Under the pieces are notes generated by a model. That model was given only the letters and a program-made list of their open reading frames with translations. It searched no databases and had not been told where the DNA came from. Both the position numbers and the translations under genes were made by a program. Below, one piece after another: positions 12,901 to 21,900 of a stretch of 64,000 nt of DNA. Source of the DNA: Edolisoma coerulescens. Its lineage: Eukaryota; Chordata; Aves; Passeriformes; Campephagidae. Each line of letters begins with the position of its first letter. The first letter of the stretch is position 1. The stretch lies in contig VWZW01006244.1 of assembly GCA_013397115.1 (NCBI GenBank), positions 963,554 to 1,027,553 of the forward strand. The letters run 5' to 3'.

Positions 12901-15900
12901 GCAATATTTTCTTCAGCAATACCTGTTTGTGGCGAGGCAGCTCCTTATAATTCCTATTCTATGAACCAACATTTTCTTCATAATTTAAACAGCAGAGTCT
13001 GAAATCAAACTATACTTTATTGTTCCCACTGCATAGGTGCTTGTTTGGGTGTTACAGCTTTACAAATACCTTAGAAACTGTCACAAAGCCTAATGCAACA
13101 TTTCCCTCATTTTTTTCATCATTGGCATTCCTTCATCAGAATGCCACAACCAAGTTTAGATAACACAGCAGTTACATATCTTTTATTTAAAGACTTCTTT
13201 TTGCCACTGACCAATTGCATTGGTTGGAGAAAAGAAGCATTACTCTTCCTAAATTGTGACTGGAGTGCATGATTTGTTCATATATGGACCAGAACTGCAG
13301 CAGAGCCAGAAATCATATGTATTTTTGTCTTAAATAAAGCAGATTTTGCCTGGGAAATGCAGTGTCATCAAAATAATGGGAAGTAAAATTAGGCAACTTC
13401 ACCAAAATTTCATTTCAGATCCAGTCTCGACTACCTTGCACCTGCTCTGTCAAGTACGATACGTTTGTGCCATGCTCTTTCCCCAGCACTGCTCTTGCCC
13501 AGAAAAACTGCAGATGCTCCATGCCTGGAAGTGTTCAAGGCCAGGCTGGTCAAGGCCCTGAGAATCTTGCTCTAATGGAAGGTGTTCCTGCCCATGACAG
13601 GGGGTGGAATGTGATGATACCATCCAACGCAAGCCAATCCACGATTCTCTCTGTTTTGATCCCTCCAAACATCTCATAACTCTCATGGTCAGGCTGCTGG
13701 CTTTTTGCGGCAGACATCAACCTTCAGCTGGTTTTGGACACCAAAATTATCACGGTGGCACTTGGAACAACAGTGCTGCCAAGGGAGCAGCTGTGGGAAG
13801 ACACAACACTAAGGCCAAACAAAAGCGAAGCTTACTGGTCACAGTGAACTGGGTAGAAGTCCTGCTTTCATCGGCCAGGAAGGCAATCTCACCAGCATCT
13901 TCTGTCTTACACTCCCGGATGGTCATGGTGTGCTGTTTGCCAGAGCGTGTGATGGAGATTCGGTCGCTGGGTTTCACTTCTTCTTTGTTTTTCAGCCACC
14001 GGATGTTCTGGCAGTCATTGTCCAGCTCCACGCAGAAGGTGGCCGTGTCGTTGATGAAGACAGCAGTTTTCCGTGGAAGTTTTTTAATGATGTTCCCTTC
14101 AAATAACAAAATAAGCATGGTCAGCAAGTGGCAGATATTAAAAACTTGGGTGACACTGGACCATCCAGACTGAAACAGGACTAGTCCACACCCAATCAAA
14201 ACGTTATGGACACCATGCAGACACCTGAAAATAAATTCCAAGGCTCTGATTCACACAGAACAGATGATCCCCAGGACCTATTTTGGCCTTCAAAGAGAGA
14301 AAGCAAATCTTTTTTGACTGCAGTCCCTCAAGTTTCTTGCCTACCAAGCAGAGCCAGCTGCTGGGTAAACACAAAATACACACGGCCTTGCCATGAGAAC
14401 AGATTTGACAGTTTTCATTGTCCACGTATGCCGAGAATTCAAATTAAAACTTTGCTGAAGTATGTCAGCCTTCAGGCAGACAGGTCTCTCTCCTCTGCCT
14501 TTGGGATTTTGCCTCCACTGAAGTTACCAGTAAGACACATAACCAACATAGCAGACACAGAAGTTACCTGAATTAATGAGAAATACACTGAAAACCTCAG
14601 GTTTCTTCTTAGTGTCTACACAGAAATTCACACTGAATGAATTTTTGTCCTTTTCAAGTGTCTGTGATTATCATCACTTATTAGGATAACCTTAAAGCTG
14701 TAAGATGTGACTATTCACAGGAAAGACTGGACAAAGCACCAGAGACCACCCCAAATGACCGATGGTGACTGGCTCCAGCTCCAGAGCAGGTCCTGAGAGG
14801 TGAAAGAGGCTTTGCCCAGGCAGATCACCCAGAGCTGTTTAATGAACAGCAGCGCTGAACTCCCTCATGAAGTAACAGATCAGGCACAGGTTTCATCACA
14901 AGATTCAAGACCTGATCCTCTGCTCATTCTCCTCCTTGACCTCTCTGCCCTCAGCAGTGCCCCCATCCCACAGCCCTTTACCTCCGGCCAAGCTCTCACA
15001 TTGTCCCAACCCCACCTTGCTGTCTCCAATCCCCTCCCAGGGCAGGCACAAGGCTCCCCCAGGAAGGCTCTGCCTCCTTTCCCTCCGGAGAGCTCCACCT
15101 GGCTCAGTCAGTCTCTTTTGGATAGAACATACCATTACAGCACAAACAAGTGAAAAAAATACCAGCTGTCCTACCGGGGCCAAACACAGGGTCCAGACCT
15201 GACAGAAGGTGCAACAAAAAGATGCCAGTTTGAACTCTCCCAAGTCTCTGGACTAAATTTACTCTTCTGCATCCAGCTATGCACACTCCCAGCTCTTTAC
15301 TGGTGGCACAAAAAGGAATTTGCATGAAGATGCACATCAGCCAGCTCTCTTGTAGCAATTTATATGAAGAACTCCTTCTGGTTTCATTGGGAGTATGACC
15401 AGGCTTCAAATGAGTCAGGATAAGATTAATCCTGTAGCTGTGAATATCTCCAGTGCCTGCAGCTCTGGGGTTTGTGTCTACTCACTGTGAGACCATACCC
15501 AACTGCACCTACTCCCACTTCAGTCTGAACCACAGACTCAGGACACTTGGACATGGCCATCTGCACTTTGTCCTTTCCTTGTCACCTTTCCAAACTCCAG
15601 AGAACAGCTCCAGCCACCAGGGATCTGGAGCGTGGATGTGTTTTCCCATCTAAACTATCCTGGTGCTGGCTGCAGCCTGCACCACACGTCTGGCACAAAC
15701 CACAGCTGCTAAATCCCCTTCCCATTGTGGTCAGCACCAGTCCCAGACAAGGTTCACCACCATGTTCACTGCACACCAGACAAGATGTGTGTGACAATGA
15801 TGCCTTAAGTTTTAAATTTTATATTTTTTCAAATCCTGTATTGCTTAGTGTGTAACTCTGAAGTTTCTTGTGCCCTGTGAGCTGCTGTTCTTTCGTGCTG

Positions 15901-18900
15901 GTCAGACATAACAAACCTCTCTAGGTTTGCTCTCCAAGGACACCCAGATTGTCCTAGGCCCAAAATGTGTAAACCAACATCTTTAGAAGGGGGGTAAGGC
16001 TGGGGAAATTACATCATTAACTGAAGTTTTAATTGGTGAATTAATGCTGATATGCAAATGAACCAAACCTATAAAAGTGTGAAGAACTCGTGACTTGTTT
16101 TCCATCTTGGGGTCCATCTTGGATGTGGCCTTTGGCTCCCCAGGGTGTGCCTTTGAAGGCCTTTAAATAAATACCTACCTTTACTCCCTTATTCCTGTCT
16201 AGTCTCTGTTTCTAGGTGGCCACTGTAGGCATCAACAGTGCCAGGGGACACATCTGATGCTTGGGGTCATGTTAAGGAAAGTATACAGGACCAGGCTACA
16301 GCTGAAGGAAGCTTCTTTCAGCACGGGTTCCCACTGGGTGACATCTTGTGCAGCACAATCTGTCCCTGCTGTGTGGCCCCGTGTCCAGATACGCCCTGGC
16401 AGGAGCCCCAGGGACCCACTGACCACATTCTCACACCATAAGGGACTCTGCTCCTCTTCAGTGCACACATGGACGGGGTAAATGCCGCTCACAAGGTCGA
16501 GTCTGGAGTCTCACGTGCGAATCTCACACTTTTGGCCAATCTGAAATGCCAGGAGCCTTTCCTACCTTGGACAGACAGCTCAGCAATGGTCCTGCTGCCT
16601 TCCTTCATCTCACAGATGTAAACAGCGTCATCATCCGTGGTGACGTTCTGGACGGTGAGCCGGCGGTAGGTGCCCTCCTCCTCGATGTTGTACTTCTTGC
16701 TCTGCTGGAGCTTGGTCTCCTCCTTGAACCAAGCTGTCTCTGTCCCAGGAGCGGGCACTTCACACTGGAAGGTGGCCGATTCCTTCTCCCTCACTTCGAG
16801 ATCCTTCAGTTTTGCCTTGAAGGGTATGGAGGGCTCTAAAGAGGGTAAAAACACAAAGGAGAAACAGGAGTTTATGATGAGAGTAGGCTCAGATGGGAAT
16901 TTACGAAGAAATTCTTCACTGTGAGGGTGGTAAGGCTCTGACACAAATTGCCCAGAGAAGCTGTGGCTGCGCCATCCCTGGAAGTGTCCAAGGCCAGGTT
17001 GGAGAAAAAAGCCTAAAAAGGGATCCTGCTAGAATTGGTTTAATGGCAAACCAGCTGGGACAGAGCACAGGGCAGAAATTCCAGGTGAGAGTGAGAAGAT
17101 GAGCTGGTCAACTGATGCAAGAACCAATGTTTTAAGGGAATAAGCAGAAATTCAGCAGAAATAACAGCAGAAATAAGCTCAGCAGAGTGATCTGAAAGGG
17201 CACAGAGAGCTGAGAGGTGGCTGTGCACAGGTCAGGTGCAGGGGAAAGCACAAATGGAGGAGTTTTCTGTTCTCCCCACCAGCACTAAAGGCTCTGTATC
17301 AGCTTTTGTCAATGACGGCAAAATAAATATAAAAGAGCTAGATAATAAAAGAACTTGAGAATGAGCCCAAGTCTCCCAACTGCCTCAGCCCTCCTCCAGC
17401 AGTGGGGCTGCAGTGCTCTGGCTTAGGGCCTAACCCAAGCATAGATCAAACACACAAAGCAGCTGCATGACAGTGGGGGAAGTCATTTCATGAACTGAAC
17501 AATGTCAAATTCCAGTGACAGCTGCGCTGTGACATCACCCTGATACCCCAGCCCTAAAGAGGAGAAAGGGGAGCTGGACTGAAGAGGACAGCCGGCGGTC
17601 AGGGCCACGGGACTGGTGCCACAGTCATGTCACACACTTGGATTAGCCAGCGCTGATACATTGCTCATGCTTCATGAGAGATCATGCCTTGATATGTACC
17701 TCCACCTTCCAACAACGGCTGTGCCAGCTCCCAGCTGGTTTTTGGGACTCCATGCTGCCTCACCACCCTTACAAGTAAAGAATTTCTTCCTAATATGTAA
17801 TATAAACCTCCCCTCTTTCAGTTTAAATAAGATACGAGATACTAAAGGCTTGACAGGACACCTGGAGGGAGCAATGCTATGGACTACACCTACACTGTTA
17901 TCCTGAGGTTAAAACCTGACTGGGAGCCCATACAATGTGTCCAGGAACAGGAAGGTGACACTAATTCACTGTGTCATCTTGGTCATTTTTTAAAAAAATG
18001 TTTTGCCTAAATACACCTCAGTTTAAGGCAAGTCAAAGCCTTGCCTTGAAAAGCCTTCAGCTGTGGCTACACAGATCTGCTCTGCCCACACTCCAGATGG
18101 TGATTATCCTTTTTTCTTTTTTTCCTGATTTTTTTTTTCCCGATTTTTTTTCCCCCCAGGGTTAGATGAGCTATTGCAATGGAATTCTTTATTCTGAGGG
18201 TAGGGAGGGCCTGGCATGGGGTGCCCAGAGAAGCTGTGGCTGCCCCTGAATCCCTGGAAGTGTCCAAGGCCAGGTTGGACAGGGCTTGGAGCACCCTGGG
18301 ATAGTGGAAGGTGTCCCTGCCCATGGCAAGGGGTTGGAAGGAAATGAGGTTTAAGGTCTCTTCCAACTTAAACCATTCTGGGATTGTGTGAGGCCAAGCA
18401 AGCTTTGATCAGGATGGAGCCCTCTGGCAGGAGGGAGGCTGGAGCTGACACTGGGACCACGCAGACCTGCACAAGAGCCAAAAAGAAACACAAGCTGCAC
18501 CTGAGAAGCACACAAGTGTATTCCCATACTTGGAGCAGCTGGCCATATCATTAACCCCTCTCCCTTTACAGGCACTAAGCAAAATCTAAAGTGAAAAAAA
18601 AAAAAGCTATTCCAGGAAAAAGCTCTTAAAAGTTCAAGCACAGAAGGGTTGGTCGGCTCTTACAAATGCGTTGCAGTAACAGCACTGCTCTCCCAGCCAG
18701 GGAAAGGCAGCACAAGGCTATCTTTGTTAGCTTGGGGTCACAGATATCCTCTGAAAACAACTCTGCTTTTGTCCTACTGACATGTGCACACACGTCTTAT
18801 CTCCCTCTGAATGGAGCTTCAGAGGGATAGCAGCTGATAAACTGAATTAAAGCCTGGGATGAACCCAGCCCACTGCTTTTCCTGCCTTGGAGATGGGAGA

Positions 18901-21900
18901 GTGGTTCCAAAACCCATCAGCCTCCTCCTCCTCCTGAGCATATCTTTGTTCTCTTTAAGAGGTCTAGAATGTGCCTGGTCAGGCAAAGGGGGGTGATTTG
19001 GGTCAGGGGACTACAGAAGGACCACAGGTCTCCTGAGAGCAGGCATCCCAAATCATCTGGCCCACAACCAGACCCTTGCCCAGGTCAGACACATGCCAAT
19101 AAGAGAAAACAAGAGAGCTGCCAAAACCTGCCCACTGGGTAAAATGTGAGAGAGGCCCAGCAGAGCAAAACCCTGAGGGAGCAGAGAGCAAGAGCAGCTC
19201 ATGGAATCAGCAGGAAACTGCAAGAACTTAGATCAGAGATTAATTTTGCTGCTTATCCTGAGGAGATATTTCTCCACTCTGTCACAGCCTGTTTTGTTTG
19301 GTCTATAGCAAGCAAACTGGCAATGAGATGATGTTATTTTTAAAAAGCAAGTCCTGCTAACACATATTTTGCTAAGAATAGGTGCAGCCTGCAAAGAAGC
19401 CCAATGTTTTCTTAACCTTCTCAAGACACATCTGTCCTCTGGCCCTCACTTTCTCACTTGCCTTCATTTCCTTTTTCTTCTTGCTGGAATTCTCACATTT
19501 ATTATTCCAGAGGCAAGTTTTCCCTCTGCCTAATGAAAATGGATCCAGGAAAGGTAAAAATGTGGAAAATCCTGCCAGTAAGAGCTGGCTAAAGGTGGAT
19601 GGACAAGCTTCCACCATCTTGTGCTTTTGATCTTCCTTGTTACTGTGCCTTCCAAGTTTCCTTTCTACCTCCTCATTTCTCAAGTTGCAATTCTCTTTCA
19701 GATCTCCAATGTGACTGTCATGACAGTGACCATCCAAAATCACATCTGACCAGAGGGACAATAAGGTGGCCTCAGCACCAGGGTGTTTTTCCCATCTCCA
19801 TCCTGTTTGGCTTGCAACCTTTAACCTTCTCACCCAGTATCTGGTTGCTTTATTCAGGGACTCCAGTGAACATTGCTTGGCCCAGGATGGAGACCTGAAT
19901 TCTGTTCTCACCAACTTTACACATGGCCTAGGGAAATCTCCAAAACCTTCAGGAAGCCCAAGCTGGTTATTTATGTTCCTCCCATCCTCCCCACTCCTTG
20001 GTTTGTTAAAGTGTTATTCTTGGGAAGATTTCCCAACTCCTTTTACAGCTCACATCTCAGTGTATGGATTGGGATTTTATCCCTGTTCCAGACACATTTC
20101 TGAATCTAATCAAGCTTCAGTCTTCCTTATTTAGGAGAGTGATTCTCTGCCCTGTCGCCTTCCTTTAAGACTTAAGTCTGATTCACTAAATCTCATTTAG
20201 TAACAGCTCAAAAATCCCGTTTGGTTTTTTTTTTTTCAGCTCACTGATCTTTAAGGCACAGGCTCACCAAAGTGTTCACAAATGCTGGGTCGCTGGGTCC
20301 TTAGGTCCCTAGGATCTAAACTGACAGGGTATAGGAGGCTTTCTATGGATGTCCCATCCCTGGAAGTGTTCAAGGCCAGGCTGGATGGGGCCCTGAGCAA
20401 CCTGATCTAGTGAGTGGCATCCCTGCCCATGGCAGGGGGTTGGAACCAGATGTCCTTTAAGGTTCCTCCCAGCCCAAACCATTCTGATTCCATAATTCTA
20501 AGGGTGGCTGCTTGGAGAATTCAACCTCTCCTACATGACTGAGCAAAGAGAAGTTTGCATGGCAAGATGCTCTCCCTCCCTAAGCCCGAGAGCAGATGAG
20601 CCAATGGCATCACCAGTGACATAAAACAACAGAATTAAAAGCTCTTTTCACTGCTGCATCATTCTGAGCTGTCTTGGGAGGGCTGAGAAGAACTTCTGGT
20701 GACACAAAGGAGAGTCATTTATCAGGGCCTAATTATAACCAACACGCGTAGATTTTCCATGGCAGCCTTGGCCTGGACAGGGAGCCAAATGTGGCACAGC
20801 ATAACAAAGAAACAATCCATAAACATTTCCACTTCAGCCTCCTGACTCACAGGCAGCTCTGGACAACGGACACGGATCAATAGCCTTTTCCCATGGTGCT
20901 TGCTCCCAGACTGGCTGCTTCCCATGTTTTCCCCACCTCCTCTGGAAGAGGTTGCAGCCATGAGAGCAATCAGATAAGCACAGGCAGAGCAGGGGGTGCT
21001 TGTTTTTGCAAGGTGTTGGACAGGGAACTGAGCTTGAGCCATCCTCAAAGTGATCACCCACCCAAGGGCCAGGATTGATCTTCAGCTCTGAGTCCCAACT
21101 CATGAGGTAATCACAGCTTTATGGAACAGGACAAATGCCCTTCCCCACGCCACTCAGCACCTCCAAGGGACAGCAATGGGTGGGACAAGTGCCAGTGAGT
21201 TCCACAGATCGGGTGTCACTGATGGGCACGGGGACTGAGCCACTGATGGGAAAGACTCCGAGTGTAAAAGGAGAGGTCCAGAAAAGGAAAAACAGAAAAT
21301 CAAATAAAAGCTGAGAGTCTTAAGGATGAGTATGAAACACATCGTTCCTGCTTATTTGGATTTCTAATTTATTCTGCTGTCAGTGAAAAAAACCATCAAT
21401 TTTACTGCTCGAGTGGCAAAATCGTTTGTCTCTGACAGCTCATTTACAGGTGCTGCCTGGGCTGCAAACTGCCTTCTGTCCCCTTGCCAAATGGGAGAGC
21501 AGCTGGCAAATTTAGAGCTTCCTGGATTGTTTAAGGCCAGGTTGGACAGGGTTTGGAGCAACCTGGTTTGGTGGAAGGTGTCCCTGCCCATGGCAGGAGG
21601 TTGGAACGAGATGATCTTTAGGACCTGTTCTAATTCAAACCATTATGGGATTCTATAAAAACTGGGTGTCACACTTTTGTTGTCATTCTGAAGAACTTGG
21701 TCTGACCCTCACCTGTGTGGAGTGACCCTCTGAAGGCAAGTTCTTTACCACTGACTATGGCAAACAAAGGCATCCTGGACCTAGGAGGTTTTCTGGGAGC
21801 ATTCAAGGAACACAGACTACCCAGCAACTCAAGCTGGCGAAAGGCTGAAGAGCCTGGCAAAAACAAGGCTGCTGGTGGGTCACTGTACAGGAAAACTGAG

